A DNA stretch of 64,000 nucleotides from Kryptolebias marmoratus (GCF_001649575.2 NC_051447.1:936965-1000964); one strand, 5' to 3'; shown: positions 33,972-44,847, counted from the stretch's first letter. Made by a program: numbers and translations. The notes: generated by a model not told the origin, from the sequence alone.

Positions 33972-34511
33972 TGTCAGTAGCGGTGGAGAGCAAGAGGAAC
34001 CCAGGGCGCAGACTCACTACTACAACTAAAATTTATTTAAATAACAAAACAGAAAACAAAGGACTGCCGTGGCAGCAAAACAACTATAACAAAAATCCAA
34101 ACAGTGGACAAAGGCAAGACAAAACGAGGAGGGACCAGAGACAAGACTTGAACCTAACACAAACAACCAACATCAACAATGAACCGACAGGGAGGTGGAG
34201 AAAATGACCAGACTTTAAAGCACTGGGAAATCATGGGAAGTGGGCACAGGTGAGTGATTACAATTACAGACAGGTGGAGATGGGTGTGGCAGAAAACAGG
34301 AGTAGACTGAGGGCAAAGAGAGGATAATGATAAACAAAGACAATGAGAACAGAACCAAGAGACAGAGACAATACAAAGACAGAGCATGAGAACAAAAACC
34401 AAAAGTATAAAATAAAACTCAAAGGAAAAAACAAAACCCAAGAAAGCAGGAAAAACAAGAACCCAAAACCAAAACTAAGAACAAACTCAAAAAATACTAG
34501 AAATCATAACA
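33972..34511 (-). mobile_element. solo TGTCA LTR, duplication GAGAA
   Basis: Left end TGTCAGTAGCGGTGG, right end AAATCATAACA, both followed or preceded by GAGAA (33,967-33,971 and 34,512-34,516). Contains GCAGACTCACTACTAC and ACTGCCGTGGCAGCAAAA. Confidence 0.88.
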
Positions 34512-34639
34512 GAGAAAAGTAGCAGCGGTGTTAGCCGACATCGATCTGGTGTTACACTGGCTGATGCAGCTGCTGTGATCCACTTGTCAAACCGTAGGTC
34601 TCTGGTTTTAGAATATTTTATGTTTTTTTTGGTTTGTGA

Positions 34640-35120
34640 TCTCTCAATAGTTAGAGCACATGGTCCCCCTGTTTAAAAAAATGGGAACCACCACCCCAGT
34701 CTGCCAGGTGTTGTCCTGGTTTTTCATGGGACACTAAAGAGACATGTTAACCCTGACAGTTCTACAACATCCAGAGCCTTCAGCAACTCAGGGTGAATCT
34801 TGTCCACCCCTGGCACCCTGCCAATGGGGAGCCTTTTGACTACCTGGGACTACCTTGGTAAACTTTGCCATAATAATAGGCTTGTATTATGCTCAGACTC
34901 TGCCTGCTCAAAGGTAGACATGATGGAAGAATTAGGAAGATCCGCAAAGTACTCCTTCCACTTCTCAACAATATCCACAGTCCGGATCAGCAGTTCTTTA
35001 CCCAAACTTTCTGAGTTGTTGAATGGTTTGCCAGAACCTCTTCAAGATCAACCAAAGGTCCTTCTCCTTGTCCTCTCCAAATTCCTCCTATGCCTGAGGT
35101 TTTGCATCTGCTACCCAATT
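34640..35120 (-). pseudogene. LS LINE, endonuclease-RT linker and RT start
   Basis: On the minus strand, frameshifted blocks resemble the LS segment before the palm domain: KRFWQTIQQLRK, then FHHVYL (family ending of the linker) and WQTGVVVPIF near 34,690. It is contiguous with 31,045-31,614 once the insertion between is removed. Confidence 0.6.
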
Positions 35121-35224
35121 TTCACATTATTTTATTAATAATTATTAATATTAATAATTAACATGACCAATTACCTACAGCATTTTATATAAGTTGTAAA
35201 ATGTTATGTGAAATGTTAAGTTAA

Positions 35225-35690
35225 AAATCATATAAATAGTCAGCTGTTTAGCTGATGGCAGTGGGAAAGAAAGAGTCCTTGAATCTCATACCCCTGCATT
35301 TCACACTTTTTTACCTCCGGCAGAGAGGTGAAAGAATGAGTGGTCCCAGTGTGTGTGTTCTGCCTCTCTGTGTTGTAGTAGGCCTCAAAGTGGCTGTAGA
35401 AGGTGTTGAGGTCATCTGGCAGGCTGTCTGCAGAGCTGATGGTGCTTGTGGTGGTTCAGTAATCTGTAATGTGCTGCATGCTTTGCCACATCCGCCCACG
35501 AGTCAGAAGTAGAGTAGAAGGCATCCAGTTTGTCTCTGTACTGCCTCTTAGCCACTCTGATGGCTTTTCTTAGGCCATATCTTGCTGTTTTGTATTTCAT
35601 CTCATTGCCTGATTTAAATGCATGAGACCAAGTATGCAGGATGTGGCATACCTGACTGTTAATTCAGGGCTTCTTGTTAGGGAGCTATCT
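35225..35690 (-). pseudogene. LB LINE, linker between endonuclease and RT
   Basis: The minus strand reads YGLRKAIRVAKRQYRDKLDA, SDSWADV (family: WQGLQ region) and SLPDDLNTFYSHFEAYYNTE in neighbouring frames. These are remembered LB blocks upstream of the RT. A BEL/Pao fragment begins right after. Confidence 0.65.
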
Positions 35691-36445
35691 GTGAGGTTGT
35701 ACCAAAGAACCTAACGTCATCAGAGCACAATGAGGTTGGAGAATATTATATACCACATGCTGTTATCAGAGAAGACAAAGCATCAACAAAGCTGAGAATA
35801 GTCTCCAATGCTCCATTGCATTGGAAGGAACATACCTCATTCAATGACTGTGTACTGACCAGACCTAATCTGAATCAAAACTTGTTGGATGTGCTGATAT
35901 GATTCAGATTCCACAAGATAGACTTCACAGCAGATATCACCAAGGCCTTCCTCCAGATTGCTCTTTCAGAAAAGGACAAGGATGCATTGAGGTTCCAATG
36001 ACTTCATGGGATTCCATTTAAGAACTGCAACAATAAGCTGTGAATCACGAGGGCGAACATAGTGGTGTTAGAAGTTTCACCCAGCCCATTTCTGTTTGGT
36101 GTGACAATAAGAGAGTAGAATGAAACCAAATACCCCACTAGAGTAGCAGCATTATGGGAGTCACTGTATGTGGATGATTTCATCTTCAGTTCAAACAGCA
36201 CAGATAGAGCACTCTCAGCAACCACAACAATAAAAGAAAACAGTGCCCATGCTAACATAGATTTGTGCAAGTGGGTAACAAACTCACCAAAACTGAGAGC
36301 CAAGTGGACAAAAACATGAAATGAAACACACTAAAGACATGAGCATCAGAGGAAATGTATTGAATGTCTTGGGTTTGGTATGGAGATCAGAGGAAGATGA
36401 CATTGTGTTTGATTTAACCATCAGAAGACAAAGGCCACTAGGGAG
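35690..36445 (+). pseudogene. BEL/Pao retrotransposon RT fragment
   Basis: The plus strand carries BEL/Pao-type RT blocks, interrupted by several stops: KASTKLRIVSNASLHW, SFNDCVLTRPNLNQNLLD, IDFTADITKAFLQIAL (motif A), SPSPFLFGVTI and LYVDDFIFSS (motif C, catalytic Asp pair intact, near 36,165). A downstream block reads NVLGLVWRSEEDDIVFDL. Gag, protease, RNase H end, integrase and LTRs are not seen. This is the only BEL/Pao trace in the window. Confidence 0.75.
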
Positions 36446-36535
36446 CACAATCCAGTCTCAGTTAATGGTAAGGGTTGTGTCAGGAAGGGCATCTGGTGTA
36501 AAACAGTTTTGCCAAAACTAACAATGTATTGCTTG
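36446..36535 (+). mobile_element. short LINE 3'-tail fragment
   Basis: GTTGTGTCAGGAAGGGCATCTGGTGTAAAAC is a tail block I recall from a common fish LINE, inserted between the BEL/Pao and RTE fragments. Confidence 0.4.
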
Positions 36536-37009
36536 CTTTAACTAGCAAGACAGAGTACATGTGTGTGAATGAGAGGGAGGCATGCGGAACAGTGAGGATA
36601 AAAGAAGCAGAAGTCACAAAGGTGCAGGACTTCAAATATTTAGGGTTGACTGTCCAGGAAAATGGGCAGTGTGGTAAAGAGATGAAGAACAGAGTCCAGG
36701 AAGCATGGGGTGGCTGGAGAAAAGTTTCAGGAGTGATTTGTGACAAAAGGGTGGCAGCAAAGGTCACAGGAAAGGTTTACAAAACAGTGGTGAGACCAGT
36801 TATTTTGTATGGTTTAGAGACAGTGGCGCTGACAAAACGACAGGAGACAGAACTGAAAGTGGCAGAGCTGAAGATATTAAGGTTTTCCATGGGATGGATA
36901 GGCATGAGATCATAAAAGGTACAGCACAGGTTGAACGACTGGGAAATAAAGTTAGAGAGGATAGACAGTTGGACGTGCAGAGCAGTGACAGTGGGTATAT
37001 TGGTAGAAG
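36536..37009 (+). pseudogene. RTE-like LINE, ORF2 C-terminal half (part 1)
   Basis: A frame of 128 codons reads SKTEYMCVNEREACGTVR, VQDFKYLGLTVQENGQCGKE, SGVICDKRVAAKVTGKVYKT and YGLETVALTKRQETELKVAE. This is the region after the RT palm of RTE-like fish LINEs. After a shift it reads GTAQVERLGNKVRE and SGYIGR before breaking at a hAT element. It continues at 38,635. Confidence 0.8.
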
Positions 37010-38634
37010 CAGAGATGCCTGGTATAAGTTGGCTAGTAGGGCTAAGCCATCCCTGGTGTTTACAATAAAAATGTTAAAATACCTAATAAACACAAATTAA
37101 AAATATTGTACCACAAATTTGTGAAATTTATAACAAAACTGGTGCCAAAAGCCCCAATAAAATCCCCAAGTATTTCCAAATGGCTAACTGTTTTGTCTTT
37201 CATGGTACAGAATGATTGACAGCCGTCTTGTCTCGCCCCCTTGGTTTGCTGTTTATTTGGTCTAATTTTGTTCAGCCCAGGGTCAGGCCAAGGCCACAGG
37301 CTTTAGCAAATGAGGGTGGACATACAATAAGGTGCCTCGAGCGCAAGTGTATGTGGGTGTGGTTTGGTGTAGACAGAGTAGTAACGATGTTGAGTAAAAT
37401 GAACATAAACAAAATGGATTTTTTAATTTTTCACCCGTTTTCCTTAATGTCTTTGGGGAAAAAATGGAATTTAAGAGGTTGGGGGAGGATAGACCAAAGG
37501 ATATTCAAAAGGAAAAAGCAGCCAAACTGAAGTTTTTTTGTGAGGTGGTTGCAGCGAAAGTGTCACAGTTTCACTGCTCCTGCCACATCTCCAGCTCACA
37601 GTCCCGGTGTTTTTCCACAGCCTCATGCCACACCCCCATTTCCATGCCACCGTAATCACAGGTCCACCTGCCACAGCCAGTATTTAAGCTCACAGCCCAC
37701 AGTCACACATTGCCAGATTATTGAAAGGTCTTACCGAGTAGATGTCCAGTGTTCCTGCACAGTTCTTGCCTGTCCCGATCTTGAACCCTCGCCTGTACCT
37801 TGACTCTTGAATCTCGCCTGCTCCCAGTCGGACACCTCCTCGGACTCAGCCCTCGGATAACAGATCTCGCTTTCCCCTTCTGGACTTCGCCTTCTAGTTA
37901 GTGCTCGCCTGGTTTTGTCTGCTTACCTCTGATCTCCTAGTTTTGACCCCTCGCCCGCTTCTGGACTCTCCCTCTTGCCTGTGCCCACCGATAAGAGACT
38001 TTGCCTACTCACGCATCCCTGAAGTTCTCTCATTACCCCACTGAGAGACACGACCTGCCTATTAGAAATCCCAATAGCACTTTACCCACAATAAACATCT
38101 TAAAACTTTGTTATTGTCTGCATGCTCTAAATCCGGGTCTGCCAAGCCTTGACAGAAAGGACTTGCTAATACTAAGTGTAGCTAACAAATCTTTAACGAG
38201 GTGGTTATCAACCTTTTTACAGCCCAGAAAAGTTGTAGGAGTGAGCTTCTTTTTAAATAAGGTAGGCCTCATTTTAAAATAAAAATATTGCACTTTCCAA
38301 TCTTGCATGTCTTGTTTGATTTGTTTGTAATTGTGTCAAGGAGTGTGGTGCAGTGTTATGCAAGCGGATTGACTGGAGCAAAATCATCTAAAATAATTAT
38401 ACTGTAGTTGTGACCCTTAATGCAGGAGAATTAGGTTTTGGACAACTGACAGAGGCTCTGTTTAAACTTGGCTTTCGGTGGTGTTTGGTTCAAGGTTGTC
38501 TTTGTGCTGAAGAAGGACAATGTCAATTTACAGCACGTTTCCTTTATTTCAAATTGGATGCTGGAATCCAAATTGCAGTATTTTATTATATATCTATTAG
38601 CCCACACTACAAATATCACGACCAGCTGCCACTG
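37010..38634. mobile_element. hAT element, duplication (G/A)GTAGAAG
   Basis: The RTE sequence breaks at GGTAGAAG (37,002-37,009) and resumes at AGTAGAAG (38,635-38,642), a 7/8 match. The left end CAGAGATGCCTGGT and the reverse complement of the right end, CAGTGGCAGCTGGT, form an imperfect terminal repeat. The 1,625-bp body has no recognisable transposase and carries a solo LTR. Confidence 0.8.
37561..38154 (+). mobile_element. solo LTR, third family, duplication GAAAG
   Basis: Termini TGTCACAGTTTCACTGC and AAGCCTTGACA, flanked by GAAAG at 37,556-37,560 and 38,155-38,159. TATTTAAG at 37,681 is a TATA-like element and AATAAA at 38,090-38,095 the polyadenylation signal. CpG-bearing and C/T-rich, unlike its surroundings. 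Confidence 0.9.
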
Positions 38635-38693
38635 AGTAGAAGGATGTAAGAGATGCAGCTGCCAGGAAAAAGACAAAGGCCAAAGAAGACATA
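38635..38693 (+). pseudogene. RTE-like LINE (part 2)
   Basis: The short bridge AGAAGGATGTAAGAGATGCAG with CTGCCAGGAAAAAGACAAAG matches the RTE C-terminus between the hAT and Tc1 insertions. Confidence 0.75.
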
Positions 38694-39893
38694 GACTGCC
38701 TGGCCAAAAAAAAAAAGTTGCCACCTAGATTTAACTAAGCAAATAGGTTTGAGTCTCCTATTGGATAATTACGGCATGGGGGATTATGTTTCAACTGGCA
38801 ATAAGTTATTTAACCACAACTGGTGCAATCAGCTGCTTCTCATTTCTTAAACAACCATCCTGTGGTCGTGGAAAAGATGTCAGTCTGTTTGAGAAGGGTC
38901 AAATCATTGGCATGCATCAAGCAGAGAAAACATCTAAGGAGATTGCAGAAACTACTAAAATTGGGTTAAGAACTGTCCAACGCATTATTAAAAACTGGAA
39001 GAATAGTGGGGACCCATCCTTTTCTACGAAGAAATCTGTCTGGAAAAAAATCCTGAATATTTGTGATCTGCAATTAAAAACGTTTGGCAAAATCAAATCG
39101 AAGAAAAACAACTGTAGAACTCTGGGATACGTTTAATAGTGAAAGTAAGAGCATTTCCACACGCACAATGCGAAGGGAACTCGAGGGACTGGGACTGAAC
39201 AGCTGTGTAGCCTTAATAAAACCACTAATCAGTTAAGCTAACTGGAAAAAAAAAAAGCTTCAATTTGCTAGGGAGCATAAAGATTGGACTCCGGAGCAAT
39301 GGAAGAAGGTCATGTGGTCTGATGAGTCCAGATTGACTGCATGGTGATGGGCACATCAGGGTAAGAAGAGAGACAGGTTGCATAAATCATACCTAGTGCC
39401 TACTGTACAAGCCTGTGAGGGCAGTGCTATGATCTGGGGTTGCTGCAGTTAGTCAGGTCTAGGTCTAGGATCAGCAACAGTGTGTGCTCAAAGAATGAGG
39501 TCAGCTAACTACCTGAATATACTGAATGACCAGGTTATTCCATCAATGAATCAATTTTCCCTGATGGCACAGGCATATTCCAAGGTGACAATGCCAGGAT
39601 TCACCGGGCTCGAATTGAGACATCATTTTCAAACATGGAATGGCCACCAAAGAGTCCAGAACTTAACCCCATTGAGAATCTTTGGGATGTGCTGGAGAAT
39701 GCTTGTGCAGTGCTCAGACTCTACCATCATCAATGTAAGATCTTGATGAAAATTTAATGCAACACTGGATTGAAATAAATCTAGTGACATTGCAAAACTT
39801 ATCAAAACAATGTCACAGCAAATGCGTGCCGTAATCAAAGCTAAAAACAGTCCAATGAAATTTTAGTGTGTAACTTTCTTTTCTTGGCCAGGC
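38694..39893 (+). mobile_element. Tc1-like DNA transposon
   Basis: The left end ACTGCCTGGCCAAAAAAAA and the right end TTCTTGGCCAGGCA are inverted. It lies in the RTE LINE; TA precedes the left end, while the right TA is changed. The ~1.2 kb length is typical of Tc1 elements. It carries a degraded transposase gene. Confidence 0.85.
38786..39770 (+). pseudogene. Tc1-like transposase, several frameshifts
   Basis: The N-terminal helix-turn-helix is well preserved: LFEKGQIIGMHQAEKTSKEI and TTKIGLRTVQRIIKNWKNSG. Later blocks, in shifting frames, are REHKDWTPEQW and KKVMWSDESRL (first Asp), [13 protein letters not shown] (second Asp, near 39,575) and [14 protein letters not shown] (Glu, near 39,665). 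So all three DDE residues remain recognisable although the frame is destroyed. The family protein is about 340 residues and cuts and pastes the element at TA sites. Confidence 0.85.
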
Positions 39894-40035
39894 ACATGCA
39901 GTTAAAGAGGACATTGAGGTAGTTGGAGTGTGAACAGAGGACAGAAGACAGAATTAGATGGAGGAGGATAACTTGCTGTGGTGACCCCTAAAAAGGGAAA
40001 AAATGTACAAAAAGAAAAACAGATGATGAAAGGAG
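39894..40035 (+). pseudogene. RTE-like LINE 3' end (part 3)
   Basis: Resumes as ATGCAGTTAAAGAGGACATT, GATGGAGGAGGATAAC and GGTGACCCCTAAAAAGGG, the remembered end of the RTE-like ORF and its tail. Confidence 0.75.
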
Positions 40036-40489
40036 TTAGAGCAGATAAGATACTTTTGAAATTTCAGAACAAGCTGCTTAGCAAGAGAATAAACAGGTTG
40101 GAATTTGGCAAACATGGATATGAAAAAAAATCTGTATCCTACCCTAATTACCTCTGGCAAGGAGGTTATGTTTTTGGTAGTATTGGTTTGTCTTGTCTGT
40201 CCGTTTCTCTTAGGAAGATAAGTAAAAAACTAATAGACAGATTTTGACAAAATTTTCACAAAAGGTTTTGAGCAAGAATTGTACAGCCATTCTGTATACA
40301 GACTGAAGTTGATCATATGGGAGGGGTGTAATTTTACTTCTGTTTGTTTGCCAGTGAGAAGAGGATATTCAGGCAAATTTAAAGGGTACCAGCCCATTAG
40401 CCTATTGGGATGTCTTGTTTGATTTTTAAGAAATTTCTCAGATGTACTTAAAATAAGTTAGTCCTATCATCATCTTCTTTTGAATCAAA
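40036..40489. repeat. unassigned, includes a dispersed repeat at ~40,150-40,370
   Basis: GGAGGTTATGTTTTTGGTAG with AGACAGATTTTGACAAAATTTTCAC is a motif set I recall as a widespread short repeat in fish. Nothing else is recognised. Confidence 0.35.
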
Positions 40490-40785
40490 AAAAAAAAATT
40501 AAAAAAACAACTAGATTTCTATTCTATAGTTGAAGACATTTCACTTCTCATACAAGGAGCGTTAACATTTCCAAAACACAAAAAGTGTTATATAAGCTAG
40601 ATTCACACAACATCTCAGTGCAAAAGCTTGAACTCCACACTCTGCTTTTTGGACTTAATATAGCTCCTCGAATGAGAAGCAAAATGTCTTTAACTACAAA
40701 ACAGAAGTCCAGTTCTTTTTTTTTTCAACCTTTTTATGGATTTACTACGTCCTGGATGACTGAGATTTTACTCTAGCACGTTCCT
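40490..40785 (+). mobile_element. Penelope-like element flank fragment
   Basis: Shares TCTTTAACTACAAAA(C/A)A, AAGTCCAGTT and CTGGATGACTGAGA with the 3' flank of the Penelope-like fragment at 19.7-19.8 kb. GAAGACATTTCACTTCTCAT near 40,532 is another block of that flank. No coding part. Confidence 0.55.
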
Positions 40786-42309
40786 CTGCAATAAAATTGT
40801 GTACATGAACTGCAAAGCTGTTTTGTTTATTTGTAAACATTTGATTGTTTTTTTCATTTACTGTGACTTTTGTGTAAAAGAGTAGAGAACGCACATCAAC
40901 AAGCTATGCAGCTTTAAACTCAAGGACCAGACTTTGTGCTATACTGACTGCAGTAACAGTCCACACACCCATCCACCTTTACACTCACACATGTACTTTT
41001 GCAAAATGGGTTTTCTGATAATTAGCTTTGACCACATCTCTGTGCACTAGAGTATCCGTGTGCTAACACACACACACACACACAATAACAAATTTTATTC
41101 TGGTGAGAATTTTTGGTGGTGATCATTGAGAAGAGCTTTCTCTGTTTTACTCCCCTAGGCACTGGTTATCATAGCATAACAAATTTTGTTTAATATGTGC
41201 TATATGTGCTTACACACACATACATACACCTATTACACGGCCTTGAAATTCTGCCCACACTGTAAAATATGCTCTGCAGAGTGTTAGTAGTTAAGCTCAC
41301 ACACAAAGCATATACATGTATATAATCATATTACCATTTTGACAAATTCTACTCAGATTTTACCCTTAAAACTAACTATCAAATATAAAAACACACAAAC
41401 AGACAGACACATCCAAGCCAATATTATTAAGCTCAGCTAGTTAGTTGGGAGCTAATTTGATTAATAACCTTGATTTGAAAAGGTTATCTAGACTTTTCCT
41501 ATCAGGAAGTGAAACAATGTGTGGGTGTGAAACAACCAATGTGGGTTCCTTATGAGAGAAAAGAACAAACCACCAAAAATATCTAACTAGAGCCGCATGA
41601 ATAATAAATACCAATAGCAACAAAAATCCCATGTCTTTATAAAATTATATTTAAAATCTATTCGCAAAATAAAATTGTGAACACACTATTGATGCATTAA
41701 TGTGTTGGTTACTAACATCCAGTTTTAGAGCAAGAATGGCCCAGTGTTATAAGTCCAGTGTTCTTTGTTAAGTTGAATTTTGGACTTTGATTTAGTTTTG
41801 TGTATAAACCTTTGTACTTTTTTTACAGTGGTATAAATCTTCCTGCCAATGAAATGTCAACAAGGATTTTTTTCTGTTGTTTTTCCGGCATGTACTGTAC
41901 AATAAAATATGGTGTTGGATACACAAGATCTATTTTTTTTATTTTTTTATTTTTTGCTTTAGCTGAGCAGTTTAGACAAACCTGTTGACCTTTCTCTGAT
42001 ACCTGCAGTTTGTGCACAAAACACCAAACCCTGCAACAGAGAATACTTACCCACCCTGACAAACTTTTGGGATAAAGATCTTATCTGAATTAGAATCTTT
42101 TATTGTTTCTGAAAATGAAAATTGGATTTTACAGTGGTAATAAAACACAACCAAGACAATATACAATAAAAACTACAATAAGTACAGTACATTAGAAAAG
42201 GACTTCATAACATAAACAACCAAACTTGAGTTAAAACAATAAAATAAAGAAATAAAATTTTAATTATTAAGTAATTTAAAAATTATGTAAATAACTGCAC
42301 AAATTGCAT
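40786..42309. other. unassigned AT-rich stretch
   Basis: A short CA tract lies at 41,069-41,086. Reading frames are short and uninformative. Confidence 0.5.
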
Positions 42310-43040
42310 GTGTAACGAAGGAGCAAGCATAAGCATGGTTGGTAATAACCAACCATGCCCAGAAATATACGCAGCTTACGTCTTGTTTTGGGTGTGGGAT
42401 AATCATTAATTGCTGCAACTTCAGCGTTGATGAGGCGTACCTGACACTGTCCCACCTCTCTGCCTAAGTATGGCACAGTGGCTTTGGCAAATTCACACTT
42501 TGCCAGGTTAAGAGTCAAAGAAGCTTGGGCCAAACAGTGAAATACTTGGTCAAGGGTTTGCAAATGATCTTGCCAAGTTTCAGTATGTACTACCAAATCG
42601 TCTAGATAGGCACTGCAGTTAGAGATGCCACACAATACTTTATTTATCAGCCTCTAAATGGTAGCCAGATCATACCAAATGTTATAACAGTATACTGTAA
42701 AAAGTCATCTGAGGTTACAAAGGCTGAAATGTTGGAAGCTATTTTAGTTAAGGGGACTTGCCAGTAACCTTTAAGCAGGTCCAACTTTGTGACATACTTC
42801 AATCTTGTCCACACAATCCTCAATCCTGGGGAGAGGATATGAGTCAGGTACCATGACAGAATTCACTTTACGAAAGTCTGTGATAAAACGTGGTGAACCG
42901 TCTGACTTAGTTTCTAGCAAACATGGTGAACTCCAGGGGCTTTGACTAGGTTTAGCTATACCGTGTTCCAATAAGTATTCAGTTTCGCTTTATAGGATTA
43001 GCACAATAAGGATGCTGCTTGATTGGCTTTGCATTTTGGA
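42310..43040 (-). pseudogene. Ty3/gypsy RT fragment (older copy, 'gypsy-A')
   Basis: On the minus strand: NAKPIKQHPYCANPIKRN, then EHGIAKPSQSPWSSPCLL, SPRFITDFRKVNSVMVPDSY and PLPRIEDCVDKI. After a deletion of the palm centre it reads CSAYLDDLVVHTETWQDHL (motif C, YLDD) and LTLNLAKCEFAKATVPYLG. The motif B region is lost. It belongs to a non-chromodomain-type gypsy family, different from the element at 44-49.7 kb. An integrase fragment of the same type lies at 43.4-43.6 and 53.0-53.5 kb. Confidence 0.8.
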
Positions 43041-43048
43041 CATCTATG

Positions 43049-43390
43049 CAGGGGTGGAAATTAGCACCCGTCACCAGCCAAATGCGGGTAAATATTTGAA
43101 GTTGATCAACACGCACGCCACTGTGGCGGGTTGGCAATTTAAACAGAAAAGGTGTTATTTGTCCTCTTGACATATAGGGGGCAGTAATGTGCTCGAGTTG
43201 CTGCTAAATGCAAGAAGGAGAAAAGTTTAGCAGACACTCTTTACCAGTTGGTGGCGGTATTGATTCCTTCAGTTGTTTACCAACCACCAATAAAAATCAA
43301 GAAGAAGAAGAAACAATTTGAGGAGTAGCATTAGCAATGTGGCGGAACATTTCGGGAGTTAAGCGGGTGGCAGACAACAAAAATGTTTTT
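43049..43390 (+). mobile_element. hAT-type end, partial
   Basis: CAGGGGTGGAAATTAGCACC at 43,049 is a terminus I associate with fish hAT elements. The matching right end was not found, so extent is a guess. It separates the gypsy-A RT fragment from the integrase tail. Confidence 0.45.
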
Positions 43391-43399
43391 CAAGAGTAG

Positions 43400-43592
43400 T
43401 CAAGGGAAGAACCGAAAGTTTAACAACAGATTTTTTTTAACTAAATCAATGACTTCATGACGACGTATCATCGGATACTGAAGTGAAAGCTTAGGAGTTA
43501 TGCTTAGCATAGCATTGGAACAATTTATATCCACGACGAAAACCTTTCTATCTCCCACTTGGAAACCCCTTTTGACAGATTTTTTATCAGTC
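43400..43592 (-). pseudogene. gypsy-A integrase C-terminal fragment
   Basis: The minus strand reads DKKSVKRGFQVGDRKVFVV, the post-core segment of gypsy integrases (family form DRK..R.FQ.GD.VLVL). It is contiguous with 52,990-53,520 once the LS LINE insertion (43,605-52,977) is removed. Confidence 0.6.
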
Positions 43593-44039
43593 ATGTTTCA
43601 TTTTTTTCTCCCCTCCCTGGGCTGTCACCTTACCTTGGTGGAGGGGTTTTAGTGTTCCAATGATCCTAGGAGCTATGCTGTCAAGGGCTTCATGCCCCTA
43701 GTAGGGTCACCCCAAGGCAGACAGGTTCTAGGTGAAGGATAAGACAAAGTGAAGCCCAAAGACCCCTTATGATGAGTCAAAATATTGGACACAGTGTTCC
43801 CTCTCCAGGACGTGGGTCACCGGGGCCCCACTCTGAAGCCAGGCCTGGAGGTGGGGCACATTGGCGAGCGCCTGGTGGCTGGGTTTTCACCCATGGAGCC
43901 CGGCTGGGCACAGCCCGAAGAGGTGACATGGATCCCCCTTCCCATGGGCTCACCACCTATGGGAGGGGCCAATGGGGTCGGGTGCAATGTGGGATGGGTG
44001 GTGGCCGAAGGTGGGGACCTTGGCGATCTGATCCTCAGC

Positions 44040-44118
44040 TACAGAAGCTGGCTCTTGGGACATGGAATGTCACCTCTCTGGTGGGGAAGGAGCCTGAGCT
44101 GGTGTGTGAGGTTGAGAA
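44040..44118 (+). pseudogene. LS LINE ORF, endonuclease start
   Basis: Frame LALGTWNVTSLVGKEPELV gives the first block of the APE endonuclease (catalytic Asn in WNVTS). The gypsy-B element cuts it after GAAGTTCT. Confidence 0.75.
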
Positions 44119-44123
44119 GTTCT

Positions 44124-44715
44124 TGTGAGGATCTGGAGTTAGCTCCGCCTTTGGGCGGCACCACTAACCTTCCTTCCACAGGTGATCCTGATTTCATTGA
44201 CGAGCTGATCCAGCATTTAAGCCTCCGGCTGAGACCAGACCTTCGCTGGAGCATCAAACCTTTCGGGTTAGATTCTTAGCCACAGGATCTAACCTTCAGC
44301 TGGTCACGTTTTGTGCTGAAAGTATTTTTGTATTTTTTGACTCAGGTTACTGCCACGCCAAGACGGTTCTCCTCGACGGGAACTTACCTGGAAACTTCTG
44401 GATACTTACCTTTGCTGGACTACTGGATCGCCAACTACTGGATCACTGTGGAAACCTTCCTCACCTCCTCTGCGCCGTGAAACACCTCCAGGACCTGTAA
44501 GAAACAAAGAGACACTATTCACTCACTCAACCAATCTACGCTGAACCAAGATTGTACCCGAGACTCACCCAGCTTCTCTTGCTTTTCAGACTGCTCCTGA
44601 TCCCAGCTCACTGTACATTTAACGCACCCTGTAAATAAACTCACTTACCTTAAGTTCTCTCTCCGTGTCTGGTTTTGGTTTCGCTCTCTGGACAAACAAA
44701 CCTGGTTTCATTTCA
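44124..44715 (+). repeat. gypsy-B 5' LTR
   Basis: Starts TGTGAGGATCTGG, ends GGTTTCATTTCA. Contains TATA-like ATTTAAG at 44,215-44,221 and AATAAA at 44,634-44,639. It keeps the segment 44,225-44,270 absent from the 3' LTR. Confidence 0.95.
44215..44254 (+). promoter_or_regulatory. gypsy-B core promoter and presumed transcript start
   Basis: ATTTAAG is a TATA-like box. GCTGGAGCAT begins at 44,245, about 28 bases downstream, where transcription would be expected to start. This decamer is the exact reverse complement of 44,718-44,727 just after the LTR. Confidence 0.5.
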
Positions 44716-44717
44716 GT

Positions 44718-44727
44718 ATGCTCCAGC
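44718..44727 (+). other. gypsy-B putative self-priming site
   Basis: ATGCTCCAGC sits two bases after the 5' LTR, where a primer binding site is expected. It is not a tRNA match beginning TGG. It pairs perfectly with the presumed 5' end of the transcript, as in Tf1-type self-priming, where the RNA 5' end folds back to prime minus-strand cDNA. Confidence 0.6.
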
Positions 44728-44847
44728 CTAACTAGTCCAGAGCGTTGCCAATTCCAGCCGCGTGGGAAGAGCTTTAGTTAAAAGCAAAAGAAGAAATATC
44801 CTTTTTTCGGAAGTTAACTTTTTGTTTATCCTCTTTGATAAAAGCTT

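Larger units (their letters stand above)
31615..34605. mobile_element. hAT-like insertion (~3 kb) in LS LINE, carrying two solo LTRs
   Basis: The LS LINE is interrupted between CCCTTTAGAT (31,605-31,614) and TTTTAGAATA (from 34,606), an imperfect 8-bp repeat of the target. The left end CAGTGTTTCTCAACC is a hAT-type terminus. The right end (GTAGGTCTCTGG) pairs poorly, so more than one element may be involved. Apart from the two LTRs, the interior (31.6-32.27, 32.76-33.97 kb) has no recognised gene. Confidence 0.5.

Noticed and set aside
43769..44279. Long overlapping frames rich in Gly and Pro
   Set aside because: The first part is the GC-rich leader of the LS LINE. The second crosses the gypsy-B junction and reads its LTR. 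Neither is a host protein.
44716..44740. tRNA primer binding site after the gypsy-B LTR
   Set aside because: The sequence does not begin with TGG and matches no tRNA end I know; the self-complementary decamer explains the position better.
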